A DNA stretch of 64,000 nucleotides from Streptomyces sp. CB01635 (GCF_002803065.1 NZ_NNBL01000005.1:327965-391964); one strand, 5' to 3'; shown: positions 32,038 to 41,084, numbered from the stretch's first letter. Translations and numbers: made by a program. Notes: generated by a model from the letters alone, not told the origin.

Positions 32038-32712
32038 TCAGGCCTCCCGTTCGGTGGTGGCGTGTGGGAAGTCCGCCGGGGAGAGGAGGCCGCGCAGGGC
32101 GGTGAACGAGTCGCGCACCGAGGCCGCGGGACCGTCGGGGTGCTGCTTGTCGCGGGCCCATCGCATGAGGCCGTTGCGTACGGCGGTCATGGCGATCCCC
32201 GCGAGAAGAGCGACGGTCTGCCCGTCGGGGGCGTCTCCGGTGCGGCGGGCGATGGCGCCGGCGAGATCCCGTTCGAGCGCGTCGCACTCGGCGAGGAACG
32301 CGCCGAGGGCCGAGGGCACCTTCTCGACGATGGCGAAGACGTCCTCGAACGCTCCGGCGCCGGGCGCCATCTCGTCCACGTGCGTGGCGAACACCTCGCC
32401 CAGGTCCCGCAGCACGGCGTCCGGGTCGCGGCCGGGCGCGGAGACGAACTGCTCCGCCTCGGCCTCCGTCAGGCCACCGGGCCAGGCGAAGAGCGCGGTC
32501 TCTTTGGTGCGGAAGTAGTTGAAGAAGGTCCGCGGGGAGACGCCGGCCTCCTTGCTGATCATCTCGACCGTGACGTGTTCGAGGCCGTGTTCACGGGCCA
32601 GGCGGACCGTGGCGGCGTGCAGTTCGGCCCGGGTCTGGCGCCGTCGCCGGGCGCGCAGCCCTTCGGCCGGCGCCTGCTCGCGGACCGCCGACGTCGCGGT
32701 GCCTGATGTCAT
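32038..32712 (-). CDS. TetR family transcriptional regulator
   Basis: A 224-residue repressor. The helix-turn-helix lies at about residues 22-70: RRRQTRAELHAATVRLAREHGLEHVTVEMISKEAGVSPRTFFNYFRTKE, with FFNYFRTKE as the typical end. The C-terminal ligand domain (ALLAGIAMTAVRNGLMRWA) is variable. The start ATG at 32712 is selected over 32793 because the longer form would run through the operator region. It lies upstream of a DHA2 exporter, in the standard repressor-pump arrangement; effector is probably a substrate of that pump. Confidence 0.9.
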   Translation of the reverse strand: MTSGTATSAVREQAPAEGLRARRRRQTRAELHAATVRLAREHGLEHVTVEMISKEAGVSPRTFFNYFRTKETALFAWPGGLTEAEAEQFVSAPGRDPDAVLRDLGEVFATHVDEMAPGAGAFEDVFAIVEKVPSALGAFLAECDALERDLAGAIARRTGDAPDGQTVALLAGIAMTAVRNGLMRWARDKQHPDGPAASVRDSFTALRGLLSPADFPHATTEREA

Positions 32713-32726
32713 CACGCCAAAGATTC

Positions 32727-32758
32727 TTGCACACACTGCAATCTTTGCGCGCACTGCA
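32727..32758. promoter_or_regulatory. Repeated operator candidate for the TetR regulator
   Basis: TTGCACACACTGCAA at 32727-32741 is an inverted repeat (TTGCA/TGCAA), and a close copy TTGCGCGCACTGCA follows at 32745-32758, offset 18 bases. Both lie 15-46 bases upstream of the TetR start. Confidence 0.55.
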
Positions 32759-32951
32759 TCTAGGGCCCATGAACCCTCGGCACCCGTGGTCACGTCAGCG
32801 ACGCAGGCGCCGGCTCGGACACCGGCTCAGGCGCTGACACGGGCACTGACATGGGCACTGACATGGGCAGAGGCATCCATCCGAGCTAGGCTCCTTAAGC
32901 GTCATTTCAGGTGAAATGCGAAAAGCCACCGTTCGCCGGGAGACCAGACTG

Positions 32952-33512
32952 ATGCCCACTCGCACCGTTCTCGCCGCCGCCGCGCTGCTCGTATCCGCGA
33001 CCGGCGTGTCAGCCACCGGCGCCTCCGCCGCGTCGGCCGACCCCCGCCCCGCTCACCCGGCCGCCGCCCTCAAGCAGTGCGCGGAGAACGCGCTGACGGT
33101 GCGGGCGGCCGCATCGGGCGAGGACCACGTCCTGCGCCTGAGCGTCAAGAACCACTCCTCGCACGCCTGCCTCGTGGGCCACGTACCGCTGGTCACTTAC
33201 GGCGATCTGGACGGGGCCGCCGTCCCGTTCCCGCTCTCCGGGAGCGCCACGTACAAGCTGGACGCGGGGAAGACCGCCCACGCCGCTGTGCGCTCCCTGT
33301 CCGCGAGCGGTGACGCCGATGCCCGGTCGGTCGGCTACGTCGTGGTGGCTGCGAATCCGGAACACCATGGGCAGAAGTTCACCGCCGCCTCACTCTCCGA
33401 GCCGGGCGGGCTGCGCGTCTGGTCGCCTGTGACGACGCTGTGGCAGCCGACGCGGGACCTGGCGGACGAGGTCCTGGCCGAGTCCGTCGGCGCAGGGGCC
33501 CTGAAGCTCTGA
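32952..33512 (+). CDS. Secreted DUF4232-like protein
   Basis: A 186-residue exported protein. The signal peptide (MPTRTVLAAAALLVSATGVSA, cleaved about residues 28-36) precedes one beta-rich domain with two cysteines (LKQCAEN and HACLVG), matching DUF4232-type proteins: Cys, then NHSSHACLVG and a final hydrophobic strand. These are common in Streptomyces exported proteomes, function unknown. ATG 32952 follows CGGGAGACC. No neighbour appears related. Confidence 0.72.
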   Translation: MPTRTVLAAAALLVSATGVSATGASAASADPRPAHPAAALKQCAENALTVRAAASGEDHVLRLSVKNHSSHACLVGHVPLVTYGDLDGAAVPFPLSGSATYKLDAGKTAHAAVRSLSASGDADARSVGYVVVAANPEHHGQKFTAASLSEPGGLRVWSPVTTLWQPTRDLADEVLAESVGAGALKL

Positions 33513-33582
33513 TCCCGCCTCGAACACTCGCCCCAGGTCTTTCGTGTGGATCAGGCCGGATCAAGGAGCGGGGTCATGGGAG

Positions 33583-33618
33583 TCCCCCCGCTCGAGTGCA
33601 GCCGAGAGCTCGGGGGGA
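33583..33618. terminator. Hairpin between convergent genes
   Basis: TCCCCCCG at 33583-33590 pairs with CGGGGGGA at 33611-33618. It lies between the stops of the DUF4232-like gene (33512) and the phosphatase (33692), a likely shared terminator. Confidence 0.5.
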
Positions 33619-33691
33619 ATCGGCCACTGACGACAACGCCGCGAGGTGCGGCACCAGACCCCGCGAGCCCGGCATGATCCGAACGAGAGCC

Positions 33692-34414
33692 CTAGGCCGC
33701 GGCCCGGACCGCGAGGAGTGAGGCGTCGTCCTGGAGCCGGCCCTCCGCATGGCGGAGCAGGTCGGCGGCGAGGGCGTCGGTGAAGTCCTCGAGGAGCGTG
33801 TTCTCCAGGGCCGCGGCTCGCTCCGCCAGCGGGTAGAACGCCCCGCGCGCGTCCCTGGCCTCGCTCACTCCGTCGGTGTAGAGCAGCATGCACTCCCAGG
33901 CGGTGGCGGGCACCGGTTGGGCGGCGCACCAGCCGGAGTGCAGGTCGAGCAGGCCGAGCGGTGGCGCGGGCGCGGGGACCGCCGCGTGGACGGCGGCGCC
34001 GTCGCGCAGCAGGACGGGCGGCGGGTGTCCGCAGCAGACCAGTTGGGCGGATCCGTCGGGTGCGACGCTGAGCAGGGTCGCCGTGACGAAGCGGTCGGGT
34101 TCGTCGGAGCGCGCGACCAGCGAGTGCAGCCGTACGGCGATCCCTTCCAACCGCGCCTCGCGGACGGCGAGATCGCGCCAGGCACATAAGACACTGTCCG
34201 CGGTACGGGCGAGCGCGCGGCCCTTGCCCATGACATCACCCATCAACAGGCGTGTGCCGTAAGGGGATTCAACGGCTCCGTACACGTCGCCGCCCGCCGC
34301 CGCGGGGCCTGTCTCCACCGGCGCGACGGTGGCGTTCGCCAGGTGCCGGGCGCTGACGCGCAGCGTGCCGACCCTCTCGGGCAGAGGAGAGACCGGCTGG
34401 GAACGGGCAGTCAT
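33692..34414 (-). CDS. PP2C-type (SpoIIE) serine phosphatase
   Basis: A 240-residue stand-alone phosphatase domain. Metal-binding motifs are intact: GGDVYG (41-46), GDVMGKG (59-65), LLYTDGVSEARD and a final DDASLLAV. Homologues dephosphorylate anti-sigma-factor antagonists in partner-switching systems, freeing sigma factors. There is no sensor domain, so input must come from elsewhere. GGAAGG precedes the ATG at 34414. No anti-sigma or antagonist gene is adjacent. It contrasts with the PAS-PP2C gene at 44771, whose second metal motif is changed. Confidence 0.9.
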   Translation of the reverse strand: MTARSQPVSPLPERVGTLRVSARHLANATVAPVETGPAAAGGDVYGAVESPYGTRLLMGDVMGKGRALARTADSVLCAWRDLAVREARLEGIAVRLHSLVARSDEPDRFVTATLLSVAPDGSAQLVCCGHPPPVLLRDGAAVHAAVPAPAPPLGLLDLHSGWCAAQPVPATAWECMLLYTDGVSEARDARGAFYPLAERAAALENTLLEDFTDALAADLLRHAEGRLQDDASLLAVRAAA

Positions 34415-34645
34415 GCAGGGACCTTCCGGGGTGCGGCCGGACGTGCTGCCCGACGTGACGCGCCGCGCAAGTGTAGCCAGTCGAGCGCACCCGGTAACCG
34501 ATTGTCACCGAATCCGACCAACGGATTCCGCTGCCCCGAAGTCATCAACTTCGTGCTCGCACAAGCCAGTTCACGTATCCGCACCGCGGGCCTCCGGCCT
34601 CGCCACACCCATGCCGCGCCGGCACCCGCGCGCGGACGGCGTGCC

Positions 34646-35050
34646 TCAGTCGGTGAGGTCCGTGAGATCGGCCCGCAGCGTCAGCAGGTTCGTGCCGAGG
34701 GTGCGCACGGCGGCGCTGTTGTACCGGGGCAGCCGCTTCAGTCGCGCGCGGGCGTCGTCGTCCGGCAGAAGGTGTGCCGTGCCGGTGTGCCAGCGTCCCT
34801 TGATCCGTACACGGATCTTCGGGTCGGCCTGGATGTTGCGCACGTACTGCGACTTGTCACCGTACTCGGACACCCACCAGAACTCGCGGCCGACCAGGAG
34901 GCCGCCGACGGGGGTGCGCCGGGGCAGCCCGGACGTGCGGCCGGTGGTCTCCAGCAGGATCTGGCCGGGGAGCCGGGAGAGGAGCGGGTTGCCGATACGC
35001 CGCTGGAACGACGTCACGGCCCTGAACTTGAACTCGCGATACCGCGACAT
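34646..35050 (-). CDS. F420-binding deazaflavin-dependent nitroreductase-family protein
   Basis: A 134-residue split-barrel protein of the Ddn family (nitroreductase family deazaflavin-dependent oxidoreductase). LPGQILLETTGRTSGLPRRTPVGGLLVGREFWWVSEYGDKSQYVRNIQADPKIRVRIKGRWHTGTA is the hallmark core (cited in family terms; key residues TGRxSGxxRxTPV and W-N-I-P). F420H2 is the probable electron donor. It lies 61 bases after the MFS gene at 35112 in the same direction and may share its transcript. Confidence 0.88.
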   Translation of the reverse strand: MSRYREFKFRAVTSFQRRIGNPLLSRLPGQILLETTGRTSGLPRRTPVGGLLVGREFWWVSEYGDKSQYVRNIQADPKIRVRIKGRWHTGTAHLLPDDDARARLKRLPRYNSAAVRTLGTNLLTLRADLTDLTD

Positions 35051-35111
35051 GCGCGTCCCTCCGCCGGCACTGTGACTACCCGCCGCACTCTAGGCGACCC
35101 GGCGAACCGGG

Positions 35112-36620
35112 TCAGGCAGGCGCCTTCGCCGGGGAGGCGGCGGGTGCCGGGCGGGGCAGCGCCAGGGCCGCCGCCACCGCGAGCGCCCCGACGACCGCGG
35201 CGGTCAGCCAGCCGTGGCGGAACGCCGTGAGGGCCGCTTCCGCCGTACGGGGCTCGCCGATGAGGCCGACCATCACGGCCACCCCGAGGACGGAGCCCGT
35301 CTGCCGGGCCATCGTCGTGACCGCGGACCCGGTGGCGAACCGGCCGGGCGGCAGCGCCGTGGCGGCCGCCCCCACGAGGGTCGGCAGGGCGAACCCGACA
35401 CCGACGCCGGTGATGAGCATGCCGGGCAGGAACGCGGCGGCGTAGTGCGGCGACGTGTCCAGGGCGAGGGCCCACCACACGAGGCCGCCGGCGAAGAGGA
35501 GGCAGCCGGCCGCGGCCGCGCGGCCGGCGCCGAGGCGTCGCACGACGGGTCCTGACGCGACGGCGAGGACGGGGACGACCAGCGGGCCCGGCGCGATGGC
35601 CAGTCCGGTACGGATCGCCGAGTAGCTCCACACCTGCTGGCACCACAGGACGGAGGTGAGGAGCATCGCGGCGAACGCCACGGTGAAGAGGAGTGCGGCG
35701 AGCGTCGCGAACGCGAAGGCCGGGATGCGCAGGAGCGGCAGTTCGACGATGGGGACCGGGTGCCGGGCCGAGCGCAGCCAGAACGCCGCCGCGAGGATCA
35801 CCGCGGCGGCCAGTGAGCCGAGCACGCGGCCCGAACTCCAGCCCCACGCCTCGGCCTTGACGAGACCGAGCGCCAGGGAGCCGATGGCGAGCGTCAGAAG
35901 GACGGCGCCCGCCAGGTCCGGCAGCGGGCCGCTGCGGTCGGGACGGTCGGCGGGCAGCAGCCGCACCCCGGCCACGAGGCCGGCTATCCCGACAGGCACA
36001 TTGACGAGGAAGACCCAGCGCCAGTCGGCCTCCACGAGCAGCCCGCCCGCCACGGGGCCGAGGCCCGCGGCGATGCCCCCGATGGCCGCCCAACCGCGAA
36101 TGGCGCGCGGGCGGCGCTCCGCCGGGGTGGCGACGAGGAGCAGCGCGAGTGATGTCGGCATGAGGGCGGCGGCGCCCGCAGCCTGGAGCGCACGCGCCGC
36201 GACCAGCCAGCCCACGTCGGGTGCCACGGCACACAGCGCGGAGGCGACGGTGAACACCGCGAGGCCGAGCAGGAATCCGAGGCGGTGTCCGTACCGGTCG
36301 GCGAGGCGTCCGGCGGCCACGAGCAGGGCCGCGAACACGATCGCGTAGGCGTTGAGGACCCAGGAAAGGGAGGCGAGCGAGGCACCGTCGAAGGAGGTGG
36401 AGAGGGCGGGTACGGCGACATTGACGATGAACAGGTCGAGGTTCACGACGAAGACGCCCGCGGAGACGATCCACGCGGTGGCGGATCCGGTCCTGCCGGT
36501 AGCCGGACCGCTTGCGCCCGAACCCGCCTCCGCCTTCGACGTCGAAGTGCCCGATTGCGCGTCCGAGCTCGCGGTCGACGCGTCCGCCGCACCCATTGAG
36601 TTTGCTTTTCCAACCGTCAT
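35112..36620 (-). CDS. DHA2-family MFS exporter
   Basis: A 502-residue 14-helix transporter. LDLFIVNVAVPALSTSF is the helix-1 motif, GRLADRYGHRLGFLLGL is motif A, and GPVAGGLLVEADWRWVFLVNVPVGI is motif C. The N-terminal 45 residues are polar and Ser/Ala-rich. ATG 36620 is used; another ATG at 36596 is possible. No repressor gene is adjacent. A second DHA2 exporter lies at 30258, with different N-terminus and TetR control, so they serve different substrates or signals. Confidence 0.9.
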   Translation of the reverse strand: MTVGKANSMGAADASTASSDAQSGTSTSKAEAGSGASGPATGRTGSATAWIVSAGVFVVNLDLFIVNVAVPALSTSFDGASLASLSWVLNAYAIVFAALLVAAGRLADRYGHRLGFLLGLAVFTVASALCAVAPDVGWLVAARALQAAGAAALMPTSLALLLVATPAERRPRAIRGWAAIGGIAAGLGPVAGGLLVEADWRWVFLVNVPVGIAGLVAGVRLLPADRPDRSGPLPDLAGAVLLTLAIGSLALGLVKAEAWGWSSGRVLGSLAAAVILAAAFWLRSARHPVPIVELPLLRIPAFAFATLAALLFTVAFAAMLLTSVLWCQQVWSYSAIRTGLAIAPGPLVVPVLAVASGPVVRRLGAGRAAAAGCLLFAGGLVWWALALDTSPHYAAAFLPGMLITGVGVGFALPTLVGAAATALPPGRFATGSAVTTMARQTGSVLGVAVMVGLIGEPRTAEAALTAFRHGWLTAAVVGALAVAAALALPRPAPAASPAKAPA

Positions 36621-36709
36621 GCACGGCAACCTAGCGTGAGTGAGTTTGATATGACAACCCTGCAGTTGGGAGCGCAGGTGGATGCTCACTCCCCGCACCC
36701 CGATGCGCC

Positions 36710-37300
36710 GTGTCGTCGCCGCTCGCCACCGGACACCCCGCCGTCACGTCCCTCTCGCCCACCCCCGGAGCCCACCCCTCAAGCCCAGCTCCGAGCGAAC
36801 GACCACACCTCCATGCGCACCCCCTCCGCGTCCGACTCGCGGCCCTCGCCGTCGTGGCGCCGGCCGGCCTCGCAGGGCCCGCCGCCACCCCGGCGCAGGC
36901 CACCGACAACGTGCCGTGCCACAACACCGTGAAGCGGGACCTGACCGACCCGTCGTCCGGGCGCACCTGGCCCGGGACCGCCGTCATGTACTGCAACCTC
37001 ACGCGCGGCCACGTCCCGGTCCACGCGAGCCGCTCCCCCGGCTCCCCCGTGGTCGGCCATCTGACACAGGGCGGCGCGGCCAACTGGTTCGTCACCGAGA
37101 TGAAGGGCGAGACGTACCGGGACGGCGCCGCGGAGAACAACTGGTGGGCCAGCACCCGGGCGGACAACGGCCGTTGGGGCTGGACGCCGGAGGTGCACTT
37201 CGCGGGCGGCGGCAACTACGAGGACGACGCCAGCCTGTTGATGCCGGGCTCCTACACCTGCGCCAACACCTGCGCCCCCGTGCCCTTCCGGGCCCGCTGA
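36710..37300 (+). CDS. Secreted SH3-like domain protein, N-terminus possibly frameshifted
   Basis: The mature part has TDNVPCHNTVKRDLTD, MYCNLTRGHVPVHASRSPGSPVVGHL, WFVTEMKGE and NNWWASTRADNGRWGWTPEVHF, an SH3b-like bacterial domain with four cysteines. Upstream, the in-frame start at 36710 gives a long non-signal leader. Instead, an ATG at 36813 is followed by ATGCGCACCCCC; one extra C in that run would give MRTPLRVRLAALAVV leading into AGPAATPAQA, an ideal signal peptide. So a one-base loss in a C5 run is likely. Neither start has a good ribosome site. SH3b domains of this sort bind cell-wall peptides. Confidence 0.6.
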   Translation: MSSPLATGHPAVTSLSPTPGAHPSSPAPSERPHLHAHPLRVRLAALAVVAPAGLAGPAATPAQATDNVPCHNTVKRDLTDPSSGRTWPGTAVMYCNLTRGHVPVHASRSPGSPVVGHLTQGGAANWFVTEMKGETYRDGAAENNWWASTRADNGRWGWTPEVHFAGGGNYEDDASLLMPGSYTCANTCAPVPFRAR

Positions 37301-37369
37301 CCCTGCGGCGTATCGGGGGTCGGGCGCGGTCGTGATCCCCGGTACGCCCGACCGGGCACCCACCCCGGC

Positions 37370-37397
37370 TCGACAACCCCGGTTCGACAACCCCGCC
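37370..37397. repeat. Short direct repeat before the F420 oxidoreductase
   Basis: CCCCGGCTCGACAA is followed by CCCCGGTTCGACAA, a 14-base tandem pair with one difference. It lies 25-50 bases upstream of the ATG at 37421. Confidence 0.6.
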
Positions 37398-37420
37398 CAT
37401 GATCATCAAGACTGCGGATC

Positions 37421-38329
37421 ATGCGATTCGGCGTGAACCTTCTCAATTTCGGCTCCGGCACCACCCCGCGAACCCTCGAGCGCCAGGCGACGGACGCCCG
37501 CGCACTGGGCTTCACATTCGCGATGATCTCCGACCACATAGCCGTCACCCCCGACGTGCACGAGGTGTATCCCGCCCCGTTCTACGACCAGTTCGTCCTG
37601 GCCGCGCATCTCGCGGGCCGGGTCCCGGGGCTTCAGCTCGGCACGACCATCACCGTCATCCCGTACCGGCACCCGCTCCAGACGGCGCGGCTCGCGGCCA
37701 ACATCGACCAGCTCAACGACGCCGGGTTCATCCTCGGCGCGGGCGTCGGCTGGTCGGCCGCCGAGTACCGCGCGCTGGGCGTCCCGTTCGAGGAGCGCGG
37801 CGCCATCACCGACGAGTACCTGGCCGCGATCCGCGCCGCCTGGGCGCAGGACCCGTGCACCTTCGAGGGGCACTACGTCTCGTACGAAGGCATCCGTACG
37901 GCCCCCGCCCCCGCTGCCGCGCAACTGCCGGTCTGGGTCGGCGGCGACTCGCCCGCCGCGCTGCGCAGGGCCGCGCGGCTCGGCGAGGGGTGGCACCCCT
38001 TCATGCCGACGCTCGAGGGCCTGCGCGCGAAGCTGCCGGTCGTGGCCGCCGAGGCCGAGAGGGCCGGGCGGCCCGTGCCGGCGCTCGTGCCGCGGCTGCA
38101 GATCGCGCTCGGGGCACGGCCCGACACCGAGGACCGTCCGCTCGGCCACGGCAGTCTCGACCAGGTCCGCGGCGACCTGCACGCGCTGGCCGGACTCGGC
38201 GCCACGCACGTGCTGTTCGACACCTATCCGGGCGGCCCTGCCGCGCGCGCCACGGCCGACGAGGACCGCCGGGTCCTGGAGGTCCTCGTGGAGAAGGTCG
38301 TCGACCCGGCCACGGGCGACGTGCGCTGA
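37421..38329 (+). CDS. LLM class F420-dependent oxidoreductase
   Basis: A 302-residue luciferase-like protein starting MRFGVNLLNFGSGTTPRTLERQATDARALGF. The core LGTTITVIPYRHPLQTARLAANIDQLNDAGFILGAGVGWSAAEY and GEGWHPFMPT are typical of actinobacterial F420 enzymes. No FMN-type partner reductase is near. The start ATG at 37421 lacks a clear ribosome site. It is unrelated in sequence to the LLM protein at 12496 beyond the family fold. Substrate unknown. It precedes the LacI-controlled operon but is separated from it by 139 bases with operator repeats. Confidence 0.85.
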   Translation: MRFGVNLLNFGSGTTPRTLERQATDARALGFTFAMISDHIAVTPDVHEVYPAPFYDQFVLAAHLAGRVPGLQLGTTITVIPYRHPLQTARLAANIDQLNDAGFILGAGVGWSAAEYRALGVPFEERGAITDEYLAAIRAAWAQDPCTFEGHYVSYEGIRTAPAPAAAQLPVWVGGDSPAALRRAARLGEGWHPFMPTLEGLRAKLPVVAAEAERAGRPVPALVPRLQIALGARPDTEDRPLGHGSLDQVRGDLHALAGLGATHVLFDTYPGGPAARATADEDRRVLEVLVEKVVDPATGDVR

Positions 38330-38429
38330 CGCCGCCATCCCCTGAACGGATACGTTCCATGCCCAGGGCACCTGTCAGCACCTCTCAGAACCTGCTCACC
38401 GCGCCCTGGGCAACCGTTCACCGAACTTA

Positions 38430-38464
38430 CGCAAGCAGACTGCAATTCTTGCGCTAATCTTGCG
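38430..38464. promoter_or_regulatory. Operator candidate of the LacI regulator
   Basis: CGCAAG at 38430-38435 and CTTGCG at 38448-38453 form an inverted repeat, and another CTTGCG lies at 38459-38464, all directly before the LacI start. CTTGCR-type half sites are used by maltose/alpha-glucoside LacI regulators in Streptomyces. Confidence 0.6.
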
Positions 38465-38468
38465 TTCC

Positions 38469-39491
38469 ATGACACGGAGACTTGCTCAGGTGGCACAGAA
38501 GGTCGGCGTCAGCGAGGCGACGGTCAGCCGGGTGCTCAACAACAAGCCCGGCGTCTCGGAGGCCACCCGGCAGGCCGTGCTCACGGCCCTGGACGTCCTG
38601 GGCTACGAGCGGCCGACCCAACTGCGCGGCGAGCGCGCCCGCCTGGTCGGGCTCGTCCTGCCGGAGCTGCAGAACCCGATCTTTCCCGCGTTCGCGGACG
38701 TGATCGGCGGCGCGCTCGCCCAGCAGGGCCTCACCCCCGTCCTGTGCACCCAGACCAATGGCGGCGTCTCCGAGGCGGACTACGTGGAACTGCTGCTCCA
38801 GCAGCAGGTGTCCGGCGTGGTGTTCGCGGGCGGCCAGTTCGCCCAGGCGGACGCCCGCCACGAGCACTACCGACTGCTCTCGGAACGCAAGGTCCCCGTC
38901 GTCCTCGTGAACGCGGCGATCGAGGACCTCGGTTTCCCCTGTGTCGCGTGTGACGACGCCGTCGCGGTCGAGCAGGCCTGGCGGCATCTGTCCTCGCTCG
39001 GCCACGAACGCATCGGACTCGTGCTCGGCCCGGACGACCATGTGCCGTCGATGCGCAAGCTCGCCGCCGCGCGGGGCGTGGTGCGGGCAGCCGGCGGGAC
39101 GCTGCCCGAGGACGCCGTCGAGCGGGCCATGTTCTCGCTGGAGGGCGGCCACGCGGCGGCGGCGCGCCTCATGCGGCGCGGCATCACGGGAATCATCTGC
39201 GCGAGCGACCCGCTGGCGCTCGGCGCGGTGCGGGCCGCACGGCGTGAGGGCCTGCGCGTGCCCGACGAAATCTCGGTGGTCGGCTACGACGACTCGGCGT
39301 TCATGAATTGCACGGAACCGCCCCTCACCACCGTGCGCCAGCCGATCGAGGCGATGGGCCGGGCCGCCGTCGAGCTGCTGGTCACGCAGATCCAGGGCGG
39401 CTCGGTGACGCCCGGTGAGCTGCTGTTCGAGCCCGAACTGGTGGTGCGCGGCTCCACGGCACAGGCTCCGTCCCGCACAGCCGTGGCATAG
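38469..39491 (+). CDS. LacI family transcriptional regulator of the alpha-glucoside-type operon
   Basis: A 340-residue repressor. The DNA-binding domain MTRRLAQVAQKVGVSEATVSRVLNNKPGVSEATRQAVLTALDVLGY is classical, the rest a periplasmic-binding-like sugar domain (VCTQTNGGVSE, GIICASDPLALGAVRAARREG, VVGYDDSAFMNCTEPPLTTVRQP). It is directly upstream of and same strand as a CUT1 importer and GH13 enzyme. CTTGCG repeats before its start and before the binding-protein gene suggest it represses both. ATG 38469 has no ribosome site, so it may be leaderless or use a weak site; the frame from 38460 adds only three residues. Confidence 0.92.
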   Translation: MTRRLAQVAQKVGVSEATVSRVLNNKPGVSEATRQAVLTALDVLGYERPTQLRGERARLVGLVLPELQNPIFPAFADVIGGALAQQGLTPVLCTQTNGGVSEADYVELLLQQQVSGVVFAGGQFAQADARHEHYRLLSERKVPVVLVNAAIEDLGFPCVACDDAVAVEQAWRHLSSLGHERIGLVLGPDDHVPSMRKLAAARGVVRAAGGTLPEDAVERAMFSLEGGHAAAARLMRRGITGIICASDPLALGAVRAARREGLRVPDEISVVGYDDSAFMNCTEPPLTTVRQPIEAMGRAAVELLVTQIQGGSVTPGELLFEPELVVRGSTAQAPSRTAVA

Positions 39492-39497
39492 TCAGTT

Positions 39498-39525
39498 TTT
39501 TGCGGAGTCTGCACAACATCTTGCG
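39498..39525. promoter_or_regulatory. Second CTTGCG operator candidate before the importer genes
   Basis: TTTTGCG at 39498-39504 and CTTGCG at 39520-39525 repeat the half site seen before the LacI gene. They lie about 120 bases upstream of the binding-protein start. Confidence 0.5.
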
Positions 39526-39641
39526 GGCGACTGTTCGCGGTGGTTGAGTGTGCCGCGCCCCGGCTGCTCGATAGCCGTAGGCCTTCCTGCGGTTGTCGTC
39601 AGCCGTGGGCCCTCCATGCTCATGCCCGAAGGGGACCACCG

Positions 39642-41054
39642 ATGAGAAGCTCCTGGTTCCGCCCTACCCGCCATACCTCCGCGGCCGCGGTCGCCGCCGT
39701 GCTCACCCTGACCTCCCTCGCCGCCTGCGGCACCAGCAGCAGCGACGACAACAGCGGGGCGGGCGGCGGCTCGAAGGCCGGCATTTCGGCTCCGCTGGAT
39801 CCGAAGACCAAGGTCACGCTCACCATCGACTGCATGCCGCCGGCGGCGAAGGCGGCCGAGCTCAGGGAGTGGAAAGAGGACGTCAAGGAGTTCAACAAGA
39901 AGTACCCGAACGTCACGATCAGCGGGAAGTCGACGCCGGGCCAGTGCGAGGAGCCCGCCCGCTTCACCGCCCAGCTCAAGGCGAAGTCCCAACCGGACGT
40001 CTTCTACACGTACTTCACCGATCTCCAGCAGGTGCTCGACAACAACGGCGCCGAGGACATCTCCGCCTACGTGACACCCAAGACCGTGCCGGCCCTGAAC
40101 TCCATCGACCCGAACGTCCTCGGCGTCCTGAAGAAGGACCGCAAGCTCTACGGGCTGCCCACCAGCAACTACACGATGGGCCTGCTGATCAACCGCAAGC
40201 TCTTCGAGCGGGCCGGGCTCGACCCGGACAAGCCGCCGACGACCTGGGAAGAGGTCCGCGCCGCCGCCAAGAAGATCGCCGGCCTCGGCAACGGCATCTC
40301 GGGCTACGGCGAGTACAGCGCGGAGAACACCGGTGGCTGGCACTTCACCGCCGCGATGTACGGCCTCGGGGCCGACGTCGTCTCCGCCGACGGCAAGAAG
40401 GCCGCGTTCAACGACGCCACCGGCAAGCAGGTCGCCCAGCAGCTGCACGACATGCGCTGGAAGGACGACAGCATGGGCAAGACGCAGCTGCTGAAGTGGG
40501 GCGACCTCCAGAAGCAGATCGCCTCGGACAAGCTGGGCATGTTCCTCGCCGCGCCCGACGACATCACGTACATGGTCCAGCAACTGGGCGCCGACTACGA
40601 GAACTTCGGCATGGGGCCGATCCCCGGCGGCAAGGCCACCCTCTTCGGCGGAAACGACTACATGATCAAGAAGGGCTCGTCGCCCGACAAGATCAAGGCG
40701 GCCGTCGCCTGGCTGAACTTCAAGAACCTCACCCCGGGCAAGGGCCAGTTCCAGTGGGACCGCACCAAGGCTGACAAGCTGCCCGTGGGCCTGCCGCAGC
40801 CGAACTTCTTCACCGGTGACACCAAGGCCGAGGACCTCGCGTCCCGCACGGAGAACGCGACGATGCCCGTCGAGAACTTCAAGCCGTTCCTGGCTAACAC
40901 TGTGCCCGGCAAGGCGGAGCCGCCGAAGGCGCAGGAGGTCTACAAGGTCCTCGACAACGTGATGTCGGGCGTCCTCACCAACCGCAACGCCGACATCGAC
41001 AAGCTGCTCGCCACCGCGGAGCAGCAGGTCAACCAGGTGCTGGCCAACCAGTAG
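39642..41054 (+). CDS. Sugar ABC transporter substrate-binding lipoprotein
   Basis: A 470-residue family 1 binding protein. The lipobox LTSLAAC puts the lipidated cysteine at residue 29. Features include VTLTIDCMPPAAKAAELREWKEDVKEFNKKYP, SQPDVFYTYFTDLQQVLD, KLYGLPTSNYTMGLLINRKLFERAGLDPDKPPTTWEEVRAAAKKI, which is the conserved CUT1 hinge. ATG 39642 follows GAAGGGGACC. It is first in the importer unit downstream of LacI, ahead of two permeases and a GH13 hydrolase, matching alpha-glucoside (agl-type) loci in Streptomyces. No ATPase gene is present; a shared MsiK-type ATPase is likely. Confidence 0.93.
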   Translation: MRSSWFRPTRHTSAAAVAAVLTLTSLAACGTSSSDDNSGAGGGSKAGISAPLDPKTKVTLTIDCMPPAAKAAELREWKEDVKEFNKKYPNVTISGKSTPGQCEEPARFTAQLKAKSQPDVFYTYFTDLQQVLDNNGAEDISAYVTPKTVPALNSIDPNVLGVLKKDRKLYGLPTSNYTMGLLINRKLFERAGLDPDKPPTTWEEVRAAAKKIAGLGNGISGYGEYSAENTGGWHFTAAMYGLGADVVSADGKKAAFNDATGKQVAQQLHDMRWKDDSMGKTQLLKWGDLQKQIASDKLGMFLAAPDDITYMVQQLGADYENFGMGPIPGGKATLFGGNDYMIKKGSSPDKIKAAVAWLNFKNLTPGKGQFQWDRTKADKLPVGLPQPNFFTGDTKAEDLASRTENATMPVENFKPFLANTVPGKAEPPKAQEVYKVLDNVMSGVLTNRNADIDKLLATAEQQVNQVLANQ

Positions 41055-41084
41055 CCCACGGCACCTGCACCCCGAGGAGCGACC

